A stretch of 64,000 nucleotides of DNA from Clavulina sp. PMI_390. Its lineage: Eukaryota; Basidiomycota; Agaricomycetes; Cantharellales; Hydnaceae. Below the pieces are notes generated by a model, which was given only the letters and a program-made list of their open reading frames with translations, ran no database searches and had not been told where the DNA came from. Positions 36,035 through 46,489 of this stretch are shown here, piece by piece. The stretch lies in assembly GCA_015039315.1 (NCBI GenBank), contig WIDE01000035.1, positions 24,765 through 88,764 of the forward strand, in the 5' to 3' direction. The translations under genes and the position numbers were made by a program. Numbering within the stretch: position 1 is the stretch's first letter; each line of letters begins with the position of its first letter.

Positions 36035-38833
36035 CTAGTACCCGGAGTTGGCCTCCGCCTCAGTGGCAGATGGGCTGGCCAGGCGATCCAATTCATGATC
36101 GTATGGCCCAAAGCCAGGAGGGAAGCGCGGCTCCCGAGTCATTTCTGGTTCATTCTGCAGCTCCTTACCACCACCAGCCGTGCCCAAACTCATACCAACA
36201 TCTTCCCCTGCATCGATGTCAGGTGATCTCGGGGTAGTCGATCCGCCGTGCGAGGCATCCTGCTTTTCGGAGATGATGACCTTGGGGGCATTCACGCTGG
36301 CTCCACCTGTAGAAGGTCGTGGAGAGAGTGCAGGAAGTGACTCTTCCATCTTCCGATGAAACTTGCAGTCCTCCGTCATGCGGTCTACCACAAAATGCTT
36401 CTCCCGTCGATCTGTCCTCGTTGCATCCTCACGGGCGGAAGTCGAGCTCGTTGAGTTGAGAGGCTTGAGGGTTTCGTTCCACTGCTCCGGGAAGCATGCA
36501 GGAATTGTCACGCGAAGAAACCTGGTCGGTACGCCAGCTGCTTGCATGTGGGCTGGAGTTGCCGCGACCGATGATCCAAGGGGTAACTTTCTGTTCACAG
36601 TAGTCATCTTTATCCAGTGTAGGCCAGTAATAGACCCCTCCTGAATCTCTAAACTGCTATCGTTGGTCCCTCTGGGTCGTGAGGTTGTCGCACTCAGGCT
36701 GCCGGAGTTTATCTCTTCCTCGCAGAGAATCGGCATGCCTCCGCGATCGAGGACACGACGGAGCGCACGATGAAGCGGGGCGAGATCTTCCAGGGTAAAG
36801 GTCCGTCGATGGTGTTCAGGTAGCCGAAGATCGATAGTGTGGAGATTCGGACAGAGTGGCGGGAGGTCGTACCCTGACATCACGACTTCAGGGCGTGGTG
36901 GTCGCGAGCGCCAAGATCTGCTGATGCTGGACGTGCTAGAGACTGACGAGGTAGAGAGATCTTTGAGAGCTGAAAATTTGGCACGTGAGGTAGAGGGAGA
37001 CGATCTCGAGGCTTGGGTCAGAGTGCTCATTTCGGCACGCAATGGATCAGGGGTTCTTGCAGTTGTTGTGAACCATCGGGTCCGGCTTGATTCAAGTTTT
37101 TCGAGAAAATGCGTCATAATGCCAGTTGGCCCTCGAATGAATAATGATTCGAGGTGCGGGGTGCTTGCAAGCTAGAGAGACAATGTTAGTAGACCGTAGA
37201 GGAAGAAATTTTGGCGAGAGCTAGGGCGACTTATGACACGTACGAACTCTTCGATAGGCTCCTTGCACATGAGCCATACCGTACCCCACTCTCTTTCGAT
37301 TTCCTCTCGCCTCCAACGTAGAGTAGGCTCGGTTCCAAAATCCAGGGTACTTGTATCAGTTCCATGCTCACCTAATTCTCTCATCCTATAGAAGGCATCC
37401 CCATAAAGCAGCCCATCTATCCCCCAGTCTTCATCGTGGTACACGCCATCGAGCTCGGCTGCCTTGAATTGGTCATGCAGCTCCGCATAACTCAGGTCTA
37501 CCGAGCCAAGGTCGAGGTGAAAGTGGCGGAGTGCGCAAACGAGAGATGATGGGGCCGCGAAAAGCACGCCGCGAGTGAAGCGCGCGGAGCAATTGATGAC
37601 AGTGAGAGATACGAGAGCGCTCGGGGGTGTGGCGGTTGTCGGCCCTTCGGGGTTTTGGCCGCCGTTTCCGTAGGAGGTGGGCCAGAGCCTTGCACGTACT
37701 GGAGCGATAGAAATCACATTTGCGCCTCCTGGATTTATGATTGGGAAAGGTGGGGGACAGGAAATTTCCTCGAGCGTGAGCTCGTTGAGCGCGCCGCTAC
37801 ACGCCTCAATGATATTGGCCAGGTCGCCAGGGCTCATCATAAGCCCCTTGAGCGTAAGCTTCTGGAGTCGGGTAGCACCTCCCAAGGTTATATAGTCGTC
37901 GAACCAGCCAACAGGAAAGATGCAGTTCGAGAACGAGAGTGCTGAGAGTCTTGGTAGTTCAAGGAACTCTTCACACATGCTCACGTCGAGGGGCGCCATG
38001 GGTACCAGATTGGAGACGGCGGCCATAGAGGAGCGCGCACAAGTGACATGTAGATGCTCGAGGTTTGGGAACAAATGACTGACCTCCAGATCAGGAGCTA
38101 CTTGGCCATGGGCACTTCTAGCTTGTCGGAAGAAGCGCAGGTAACCTAGGGGATAGTCAACTGTGAGGCTCCGTAGGCGCTGCGAGATCGTGGGCTGCGC
38201 ATCTTGGATCAGATATATCTTGGGTTCGATAGGCACAATCTCAAGATCGAGAAGAGCGTGGGACTGAGTCTGGGCGCAGCGTGCTGCCTTGACCAGATGA
38301 GGGCATTGGTCTATTGAAGCGAATGGATCGTCCGCGGATATAGTCCATTTTGAGAAAAGAGAAGCTTCGGCGTCATACATGATATCCTTCCAGCGACTGC
38401 AGACTAGGGCGAGTGAGATGGCCTGTCTCTGCTGGGGCGGATGGCGATCGTGGAGCACGTCCAAGCTAGAGCGAATTGACTTAGAGGGCCCTAAGCAAGC
38501 CATCTCGAAGATCATACACAGGATTTCAGGTGGTAGAGAGTGGATGGTGGTTATGTTGTGCTTCCAGCCATTGCCCATTCCACGGAGTCCATCGCTGATA
38601 TCATTAAAACGCATTATGAGTTCCTGGCAGGTTGAATAAGCAGAAGTGATCCTATCGAGGTAAACCTTGGTATCGGCCTCCAAGAAGGTACGCTCAACTG
38701 TATCATGACACCGCAGGAGGTGGATCGGGGCTGGGACTCTCGCTGTATCAAGAGCCTCCAATTCATCATCTAGCGCCTGAGCTAGCCCAAGAGCATGGCG
38801 AAGCTGGCGACGATAAAGGTCTGGGATAGACAT
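36035..38833 (-). CDS. F-box-like domain protein, Agaricomycete type
   Basis: Two exons, 37244-38833 and 36035-37171, phase 0; 908 residues. The ATG at 38833 is chosen because the frame upstream opens only with TTG. The N-terminal 110 residues look helical (coiled-coil-like), followed by the F-box-like segment HSLPPEILCMIFEMACLGP and, about 40 residues later, ALVCSRWKDIMYDAEASLFS, the arrangement seen in the large F-box-like families of mushroom-forming fungi. The rest has leucine-rich-repeat character (LFPNLEHLHV, LPRLSALSFSN). Such proteins are usually substrate receptors of SCF ubiquitin ligases; the target is unknown. It is divergent from the F-box gene at 39222 across 388 bp. Confidence 0.8.
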
Positions 38834-39221
38834 GGTGGAGAGGATTTGGAACTGCCGCACATGGCGGGTCGTCTCAGATTTCAACAAAATCCTGGAAGCT
38901 GGGGTAACTCATTGAGACAATACTATCTTTGCATTTAGCCAATTCAGCATTTCAGCGCCTAAAGTGCTTTTACGCATCTGATGACTCCTCTGTACCAAAA
39001 TCGTGAGGCAGAGTCAGTGGCAGGAAGAAGAATTGCGCTGTGAACATGTTCGACTAAACACTGCTTGATCGGCCGTCTCACCCAACAAACGGGACATGTT
39101 GTCTACTTTTAGATCTACCTTCAATTCCAACCGTTCCCTTACCTAAGATCAGCGCCTGCGCACTGGAGCTTACTTCTAACGCAGCCCTTCATCATCTCTC
39201 GCCTTACAGTCACCTGCTGGC
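38834..39221. promoter_or_regulatory. Divergent intergenic region between two F-box-like genes
   Basis: 388 bp between the start codons of two F-box-like genes on opposite strands. No coding frame is seen. It presumably contains both promoters; no specific site can be named. Confidence 0.45.
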
Positions 39222-40835
39222 ATGCCATCATCTCTGCCCCCAGAAGTTATCGAGCAGATTCTTCTCAAGCTCGGTACGGAAGATGTGAAAGCTTGCTCTT
39301 TGACAGGAAAGTCTTTGGGGGATGAGGCCTCTCGCCTTCTCTGGCGTGCGCTTTGTATCTCTCCAGATGGCGGTGATGGTACTAGTGGCCAATCAGTCCA
39401 TCCAATGACAGACTTCGCATCCGCGCTCCTGAAAAGCCCTCATAAAGCTTCCCATGTGCGACGAATATCCTTCAAACGCAAGCAGAAAGAAGCTTGGCAC
39501 TTCAGACCCCCACTCCCTCCCCCATCCTCGCCCTTTTTCGAGTCTTCCGCTCAAGAAGAAGAAATGGAGGGGGCCTTTAGGCTTTTATCGGACCTCGTTT
39601 TCGTCGAGATATCTGCTTCGGAGTCCGAGACGTGGTTTCTTCGACATTTCGGACCACTACTTGAGCGCGCTCTGCGAGACTGTGCCATCCTGTCATTTAT
39701 CACAACCTCACGCTTGCCCGAAGTGGCGCCTCTCATCAGTGCGTGGTCCCTCTCGCTGAGGGCAGTCTGTTTCACCGCACTTGAGTCGGCCTTTCCCTCA
39801 CCTTCCGAGGCGGATGCTCGGTCAGGCGGATCGCACACTGAGCATACTCCGGTCGATGATATTATTCCCAATTTGCCGAGCCTTCAAGAGCTGCACTTCG
39901 TCGACCCGAACCTAATTCCTATTTTCGCCTCGCACGCCCCGGCGTTGATATCAGTCGTCCAGATCTCGCCTTCACTTCCAACAGGTTTTATTCTCGAACC
40001 GCCTACATCCTCACCCACAGCGCAATCCTACGTTCCTATGCCCCCACTCCTGAAAAATGTCCAAACGAGTCTGTCATCCCTTTCCTCGCTAAAGCGTGTC
40101 CGCATTTCCGTCTTCTTCCGTAACTGGGCCGTACTTTCACGAGCCACTTTGTTCCTCATATCTGCCCATCCCACACTTGAGGCGCTCGAGCTCCTCTTTA
40201 TGTACTACCCCCTCGGAGAGCGCCATGATGTCCATGTGTCATGGGTCATTAACCCGCTAATCTCTGCCCCAGATAAATCCCTCCCCGATGCACGCTCTGG
40301 GCCTCATGTCCCACCGTCTGTCTCATTCACAGCACTTCTGCCTACGCTCCGGTACCTCAGAATCACTTTTTTTGATCAAGAGTTCTTAAGTGGAGATTAT
40401 GGCAATGATGTTGATGAATTGGCTCCCGAGGACGAGGAAGAGATGGAGGCCAGCAGACAAACTACAAGAGACAAAATGCGTGATTCTCTGTTATCTTCCC
40501 TTCGCCACGAGTTCGAGCTTCAACCGCATAGAAATGGCCGAACAGGAACCAGCGCCTTGCGTCGTGTTGAGCTCATGTACCCCGCGAGACAACCGATTGG
40601 GCCCCCTGGCCCGCCCGAAGATTCAGGAATTGTCCTCGTCGCGAGCAGAAGTGCGCCATCATCTACTATCGGAACTATGTCTAATGCTCCCTCCCCCTCC
40701 ATGGGAGATGCGGCTGGTGACTTGAATGATGGAATGTGGAGAACGCATAAAGAGCGGAAGGAGTTCAACCCTTGGACCTCGGCCGATGATGCCAACTGGA
40801 ACAGTAACTTCAACTTTAAGGATGCTGGATGGTGA
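39222..40835 (+). CDS. F-box-like protein, family A paralog 1
   Basis: A single exon of 537 residues. It starts directly with an F-box-like segment: SLPPEVIEQILLKLGTEDVK, then ACSLTGKSLGDEASRLLWRA. The remainder has weak leucine-rich repeats (NLPSLQELHFVDPNLIPIF, LPTLRYLRITFFDQE), an acidic insert near residue 400 and a Trp-rich end (FNPWTSADDANWNSNFNFKD). Likely an SCF adaptor with unknown substrate. It is clearly paralogous to the genes at 41337 and 48252: the same opening, the VRRISFK motif after the F-box, a VLVASR motif near the C-terminus and the same Trp/Asp-rich tail. It differs from the larger F-box gene at 36035. Confidence 0.8.
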   Translation: MPSSLPPEVIEQILLKLGTEDVKACSLTGKSLGDEASRLLWRALCISPDGGDGTSGQSVHPMTDFASALLKSPHKASHVRRISFKRKQKEAWHFRPPLPPPSSPFFESSAQEEEMEGAFRLLSDLVFVEISASESETWFLRHFGPLLERALRDCAILSFITTSRLPEVAPLISAWSLSLRAVCFTALESAFPSPSEADARSGGSHTEHTPVDDIIPNLPSLQELHFVDPNLIPIFASHAPALISVVQISPSLPTGFILEPPTSSPTAQSYVPMPPLLKNVQTSLSSLSSLKRVRISVFFRNWAVLSRATLFLISAHPTLEALELLFMYYPLGERHDVHVSWVINPLISAPDKSLPDARSGPHVPPSVSFTALLPTLRYLRITFFDQEFLSGDYGNDVDELAPEDEEEMEASRQTTRDKMRDSLLSSLRHEFELQPHRNGRTGTSALRRVELMYPARQPIGPPGPPEDSGIVLVASRSAPSSTIGTMSNAPSPSMGDAAGDLNDGMWRTHKERKEFNPWTSADDANWNSNFNFKDAGW

Positions 40836-41336
40836 GGGATACAGTCAAGAGTCACTGTCTCGCATGTATTCTATCAGAATATCATCATTGGCGACCTTCC
40901 CTGTTACTCCAATGCCCTACAGCTTTTGAGCCCGGGCAGGAAACCTTTGCGCATGCCACTTTCGGATGCTTTTCATCGTCTGATGTCGGCGAGAGGCATA
41001 TTATTGTGATAGCCAGCCAGCCAGATCCTAAGAATCCCAATCGAATAATTCCAAACATTAGTTGAGCTCAAATTTAAACGCCATCCATAGGATTCAAACC
41101 AGCTGATATATCTGTGCCACGGAGCGCCGGGCTGGTGGCTATCTACCTCATTGATGAGGTTGGTGGGCGGTAGGAAGATTGGATAAGAACATGTTCGCGT
41201 AACCTCTCCAAGTGGCGATACTCAACAAGCTGAGCCTATCGTCTATTTTTTTTGTCTTGTATCCAAGTATCATTTCCCGAGTCCTTATTGCATCCAAACC
41301 TCTGCGTTTACCTCCGCTCTTGAACCTTATCGTATC
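40836..41336. other. Intergenic spacer between tandem F-box-like paralogs
   Basis: About 500 bp with no supported gene. It holds the 3' flank of one paralog and the promoter of the next. Confidence 0.5.
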
Positions 41337-43022
41337 ATGCCATTGTCAACCTCTCCAACCGTGACCTCCCTGCCCCTAGAAACCATCGAGCAAATTTTGC
41401 TGAGTCTCCGGACGGTAGACCTAAAATCCTGCTCCCTAACAGTAAAATATATAGGAAATGAGGCGTCTCGCCTTCTCTGGCGCGCGGTCTCGATACCTCC
41501 GAGCAATTCTAGGCCCACTAGGAACAGTGATCGATTGGTCCACCCAATGATAAGATTCACTTCTACGCTCCTGAAAAGCCCGCACAGAGCACCTTGTGTA
41601 CGGCGTATTTCTTTCAAGCATATTAAGGGGGGCTCTCGATATCAGACGGTTTTCATGAGTCCAGCTCGTCCCCCATCTATGATCCTGGAGTCGAAAGCCC
41701 AAGAAGAGCAAATAGAAGAGGCGTTTAAGCTCCTCTCCGGAATATTTTTTGTTGAAATTTCCGTCCCTGACTCTGAGGCATGGTTCCTGCAACACTTTGG
41801 GCAAGTGCTTTGGCGTGGGTTGCGAGATCGTTCTGTCGTCTCATTTGTCACTACCTCGCGCTTGAACGAAACAGCACAATTCATTCAATCATGGTCTCAG
41901 TCGCTGAGATCTCTCAGCCTCCCCGATCTCGAGGCCGTTCAACCTCGACACTCTCAATCGAGTGCTCACTCAGGCTCTTCGCTCCTGAGACGGAAGACCC
42001 AGGACAATAGTGTCCTTCCCGTTCTACCAAACCTCGAAGAGCTTCAGTTCACTGATCCAGGCCTGATTCCAATTTTTGCCTCCATTGCACCAGTACTAAC
42101 ATCAATTGTCCAACTGTGCATACAAAGTTCAACGAGTCTCCTCCTCGAAACCTCCTCATTCCCCCCGACTTTTGGATCATCCTCCCATAGTCCCATGCTC
42201 CTAAAATCCATCGAAACCAGTCTACCGTCCCTTTCATCACTGAGGCGGATCCGCCTTTCGTTCTGCTTCGGCAACTTGATCGCGCTTTCTCGAGCTACTA
42301 TCTTCCCTATGTTTGCCCATCCTACACTCGAAGCACTCGAGCTCGTCTTTGTGCACTTTCGTTCCCGCTCATTGTATTATATCCAACGACCATGGTTCCT
42401 TAACCCGCTAATGGTCGTACCAAACTCAATAATGTCCTTCCCTAGCCTCAATGCACATACTAATCCATCTCTCCATGTCCCTCCCTCGCTGCTCTTTGCA
42501 GAACTTATGCCTGCGCTGCGGTACCTACGGCTGACCTTCCGTCCCGGATGGTTCTCCGAGGAAGAAGATCACCAAGAAATTGGTGGTTTGGACATCATTG
42601 TTGACGAACTTGATCGGATATGGCCGGATGAACAGCGGGATGCGCAGCGGAAGATAAGGAGCCTCAGCGCGAAGACCATGATGCTTCAATGCCTGCTAGA
42701 CTGTCTTCGCCAGGAGCCCGCGAGCGCGTTGCATCGTGTCGAGGTGATGTACCCCGATTTAGACCCCGATGGCGCCCCATCTGGGGGATCAAAGACCCTC
42801 CTCGTCGCTAGCAGGGTTACGCCGACATTTGGGGTGAGGCCTGCCTCTAGTCGCTTCTCCTCCACCCCTGCGTTCTCGGGAAGGAAGCCGGTCGTGGCGG
42901 AGGGCGCGGATAACGAGGCGTGGCAGTGGGTTGTGCACGAGGAGAAATCGTTTGATTGTTGGACCCCAGTTGATGATGTGGACTGGGACAACGATTTAAA
43001 ACCTAAATACGATGTATGGTGA
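41337..43022 (+). CDS. F-box-like protein, family A paralog 2
   Basis: A single exon of 561 residues, in direct tandem after the gene at 39222. The F-box-like segment is SLPLETIEQILLSLRTVDLK and then SCSLTVKYIGNEASRLLWRA. CVRRISFKH follows, then LEELQFTDPGLIPIF, LMPALRYLRLTFRPG, LLVASRVTP and the Trp/Asp tail DCWTPVDDVDWDND. The order of motifs matches paralogs 1 and 3, but sequence between motifs has diverged a good deal, including the acidic insert. An intact frame over 1.7 kb argues for a functional gene. Substrate unknown. Confidence 0.8.
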   Translation: MPLSTSPTVTSLPLETIEQILLSLRTVDLKSCSLTVKYIGNEASRLLWRAVSIPPSNSRPTRNSDRLVHPMIRFTSTLLKSPHRAPCVRRISFKHIKGGSRYQTVFMSPARPPSMILESKAQEEQIEEAFKLLSGIFFVEISVPDSEAWFLQHFGQVLWRGLRDRSVVSFVTTSRLNETAQFIQSWSQSLRSLSLPDLEAVQPRHSQSSAHSGSSLLRRKTQDNSVLPVLPNLEELQFTDPGLIPIFASIAPVLTSIVQLCIQSSTSLLLETSSFPPTFGSSSHSPMLLKSIETSLPSLSSLRRIRLSFCFGNLIALSRATIFPMFAHPTLEALELVFVHFRSRSLYYIQRPWFLNPLMVVPNSIMSFPSLNAHTNPSLHVPPSLLFAELMPALRYLRLTFRPGWFSEEEDHQEIGGLDIIVDELDRIWPDEQRDAQRKIRSLSAKTMMLQCLLDCLRQEPASALHRVEVMYPDLDPDGAPSGGSKTLLVASRVTPTFGVRPASSRFSSTPAFSGRKPVVAEGADNEAWQWVVHEEKSFDCWTPVDDVDWDNDLKPKYDVW

Positions 43023-45157
43023 AAGAGAGATGTAAATGTTGTACAGATAAAGTAATAAGACCTCGAACCCACCGCGACCAAGGCGGTGTTTCGAGAGAGA
43101 GGGTACTCCGGGGTGTTCATTCAATGGTCAACCAGCCACATATTGCTGTTGTTGTACGCTAGCAAATTTCCTCCTTGGATTGATTGTACCTATACTATGT
43201 ATCCTTAACCTCGATCAGGAGGTGTCTGCGGATAGAGTTTGACATGTCGGAACAACACGATAATCATGGCAGCGGACCATACAGTATCGCTGATCCGGTC
43301 AAGACAATATTCCTTTCGATTGAGCTCTGACGTCCACTCTACGAAGAAACTCCTAGGTGTAACGGTATTAAAAGTGAGGCATGGCGACACACTACTACAA
43401 CCCCTCCACAAATCAAGACAACCTGGTAAAAATTCCCATTTCGTATACGACGGAAAAGCAACCCCATCAATAAAATCACCGAAAATCAGAGTCTCAAATA
43501 TCCGTCAGAATCAACGGTGCGGTTATGGACGATGACCACAGCACAGAGAAGGCAAAGTTTGGTTTGTTATTTCTAGGGTCTACTGGCAAAGCGAATGTTC
43601 GAATTGTGGCAACGATGATTTTGGCGCGTTGTTATGAGGGTAATTCACAGTACCTAGAAGGATTGGCGTATGTCAGTTGGCTGACGCGCGCCTGTCTAGC
43701 GCCGGGCTCGAGCACGGACTTGTCCCCTTATGGACCATCTGGGCGAGCGCGTTCCGCCCCGCTCTGCTGTGGTGTGCTCGTGATCACCCCAGTTCTGGAT
43801 CAACTGTACAGATCCCAGATGTGCATCTTACTTACAGCTGCCGTGTAATTCTATCCATCTGAATCTAGGTCTGAAACTGAATCTCTCCACATCCCTCGCG
43901 CGCCGCGATATTCATTACTCAGCATGCCTTCTTCATCTTAGAGCTCGATCCAATTCCAAATTCCCACCCAAAAAAAGGTTTGTACTTTCTTTCTTTCTTT
44001 ATCGATTTGCGTATATAACCCAACAAACGTGCTAATACAAACACGTACACACGCACACGCACGAGGGAGGGGAGGGAGGGGAGGATAGTGGCGGTCCACA
44101 CACATATACAAAAGAAAAGAAAAAAGAATTTCACATACGTACAAAAAAAAACAGCTTCGGTCCGAATAAGTTATCAATCAAACGATAAGAGATATAAGCA
44201 AGCAAGCAAGACGAGAAGGGCGTGAAGCAGGTCGGAAGTCTTGGACCTTCTAAGACTTGAGTGGACAGAGAGAGAGAGAAAGGAGGGATAATATGGCCCA
44301 AAGGGGACCGACAAGAAAGATGAAGAAGGCGGGGGTTTATGAACGGAATGTATATGGAATGTGAGAAGAGAAGCAGCGAAGCGAGCGAACGTTGCCCAAG
44401 CACGTGGGGGCACACGCACACACACAGACTCCCAGTCTTACGGACACGCACATAGTAGTCGAGCGAAGCGCGAGAAGAATGCCGGAGATCCAATCCGGAA
44501 TCACCGCTGGAGGGTAATTAAGGGGGAGGCGGAGGGTCCACATGCCATCCCCGATTTCTATCCATCAATCGAGGGGTGGGCTCACAGCTAGCGAGCAAGA
44601 AGGGGGAAAGAGGTGGGGATCACCTCCAATTCCGAATTGGATCAAAAGAAGCAAGCGAGGCGATCATCAATTCTGGCTTGAACGCAGCCGCGGGTCGTAA
44701 ACAGGGCACGGAGGGATTGGCACGAATTCACTTTGACATCGTATTGTCATGTTTCCACATTCAACAATTCATGCGTTGCCACCTCTCCCCTCTCAAATGA
44801 AGGGGCACAATGGATGGACATGTAAATGTATATGTGTGTGGGGAAGGGAAGCGCTGGGCGTGTGTATGTGTGTATATGCGGGTGCGTTTGCGTCGGACAT
44901 GCGCAGGTGACGGTCCGAAGGATGTGGAGGTGGGCGTCGGTGGGCGGGAGATAGGAGAGGCGGGGGGAGGAGGAAGGAGTGGGGGGAAAGCCAGACTTTC
45001 CGGTCTATAGAAGCAAAGAGCGCATACATGGATCAGTACACCAAACACGCAGCGCTTTCGGTCAAGAGCGAAACGAAAGAGAGGCACACGCACCACACCA
45101 CGCAGCTCGAAAAATGAACTCTCAATCAAGCAGCGCAAAGTGACAGGATAGACTTGT
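43023..45157. other. Long intergenic region, simple-sequence rich
   Basis: About 2.1 kb between an F-box-like gene and the 3' end of the bZIP gene. The stretch 43900-45100 is full of short biased runs: TTTC repeats near 43990, CA/GT-rich tracts near 44040 and 44820-44880, and purine-rich GGGA tracts near 44065 and 44960. The open frames there have low-complexity Ser/Pro/Leu products and no family resemblance. The part next to 45157 probably includes the 3' untranslated region of the bZIP transcript. Confidence 0.5.
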
Positions 45158-46489
45158 CTATACGGCCGACTCATCTCTATCTCGCTTCAGCGACCCGGAG
45201 CCCGACGAGGACGAGAAATAGGCCGCAGCGACATCCCCGGCACCAGCAGTGACTCCGCCTGTCGGACCTACTGGGACAGGCACAGGGACACCACCGGTCA
45301 CGCCGACAACGAGGCCCTTGAGCCAGCCATTCTCCCTCCGAAGCGCCTCGCACTCGCGCTCGAGCTCGCCCACGCGGCTCTCGAGGTCCCGGGCACGCTT
45401 CTCCATGGCCTGCTCACGCTCCTTCTTCTTGAGGCGGAACCGTGCCGAGGCGGCCGTATTCCGCCGGCGCTTGTCCTCGGACGCCGTGATAGGTGTAGTG
45501 AGGTCTTTTTTGATCAGGACGTCGTCGTTGTTGCCGGCACCGACACCCTCGTCATCCGAGTCGTCGTCGTCGTCGGCTACGTCGGACGCAGGGGGAGGGG
45601 GAGCTTGAGAAGCTGTAGCGAGATTTGAAGTGCTATTGGTCCGTGATGACCGGGTGGAGGGTGTGGAAGTGGAAGAACCAGCTGCCGCAGAATGAGAATG
45701 GGAAGAAGAAGGAGGAGGAGGGGGGAGGGAGACAGATGAGGTGGGAGAATGTGCTGATTTTGCTCGGGAGGATGCGGCGCCGCCAGTACGCGCCTTCTTT
45801 GCCGCGGGTGCGGTGAGCTCGGTAGCACTTCGCGAGCCCCTCGTAGATGAAGATGATGATGTTGTCGTCGTCTTGCGAGAAGGGCCAGACGAAGCGAGTG
45901 AGGTGGTGGTCGGCATAGAACTGAATGCCGTGAGAGGGGCAGCAACAGCTGTACCTCCGCCGCCATGGCTGGCAAGGGGATTAATATAGTGGTTCGAGTT
46001 TAGGGCACTGAGGGTTGGGCCACCATGACCGTGGCCATCGTCCGAGAACGCACTGTGTCCGAGGGCAGAGGATGGTGCATCACTGAAGAAAAAGGGCGGG
46101 AATGATGACGCGGGAGCCCCGCCAGTGGCTAGTGCAAGGTAAGCGTCGTAGGGGTAAAACGATGCTGCAGCACTCTGCAATGCTGGATCGATAACTGGGA
46201 TTTTGGTGTTGGCGCTGCTGCTAATGCTGATGTGCGTTCTTGAGCTAGCACTAGCAGGCGAAGAGGGAGATGATGCCTCGGAGGCGTATTCGGAGTAACT
46301 CTTGTCGAGCTCACGATCGCTCGGGTGGATTGGTAAGGGCTCGTCGGTGGCGAAGTGGACGCTGGACCAGATATCGAGCTGGTCTGCAATGTCCTGGGGG
46401 ATGTTGTCGTTGAGATCGGAGGCGTCCGAGGCAGGGTAGGGCTGCTGGACGAGGTTGAGGCCGTGGAGCGACGAGTTTACTGGAGCCAT
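45158..46489 (-). CDS. bZIP transcription factor (CYS3/GCN4-like)
   Basis: A single exon of 443 residues from the ATG at 46489. The bZIP domain lies near the C-terminus: basic region DKRRRNTAASARFRLKKKER (about 339-358) and a leucine zipper to about 400 (RDLESRVGELERECEALRRE). The NTAASARFR signature is that of fungal CYS3/MetR and related factors that control sulfur or amino-acid genes, so a nutrient-response role is likely but inferred. The N-terminus has Asp/Trp-containing acidic patches that could activate transcription; the middle is Ser/Ala/Pro-rich. The frame stays open upstream with in-frame ATGs at 46672, 46732 and 46747, so a longer form is possible. Confidence 0.85.
   Translation of the reverse strand: MAPVNSSLHGLNLVQQPYPASDASDLNDNIPQDIADQLDIWSSVHFATDEPLPIHPSDRELDKSYSEYASEASSPSSPASASSRTHISISSSANTKIPVIDPALQSAAASFYPYDAYLALATGGAPASSFPPFFFSDAPSSALGHSAFSDDGHGHGGPTLSALNSNHYINPLASHGGGGTAVAAPLTAFSSMPTTTSLASSGPSRKTTTTSSSSSTRGSRSATELTAPAAKKARTGGAASSRAKSAHSPTSSVSLPPPPPSSSHSHSAAAGSSTSTPSTRSSRTNSTSNLATASQAPPPPASDVADDDDDSDDEGVGAGNNDDVLIKKDLTTPITASEDKRRRNTAASARFRLKKKEREQAMEKRARDLESRVGELERECEALRRENGWLKGLVVGVTGGVPVPVPVGPTGGVTAGAGDVAAAYFSSSSGSGSLKRDRDESAV

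Noticed and set aside
43900..44110. Repeat tracts considered as a telomere-like or CRISPR-like array
   Set aside because: The units are simple 2-4 base runs without spacers or telomeric TTAGGG repeats.
44131..45174. Ser/Pro/Leu-rich open frames between the F-box-like and bZIP genes
   Set aside because: They arise from low-complexity purine/pyrimidine tracts, overlap each other in several frames and show no family resemblance.
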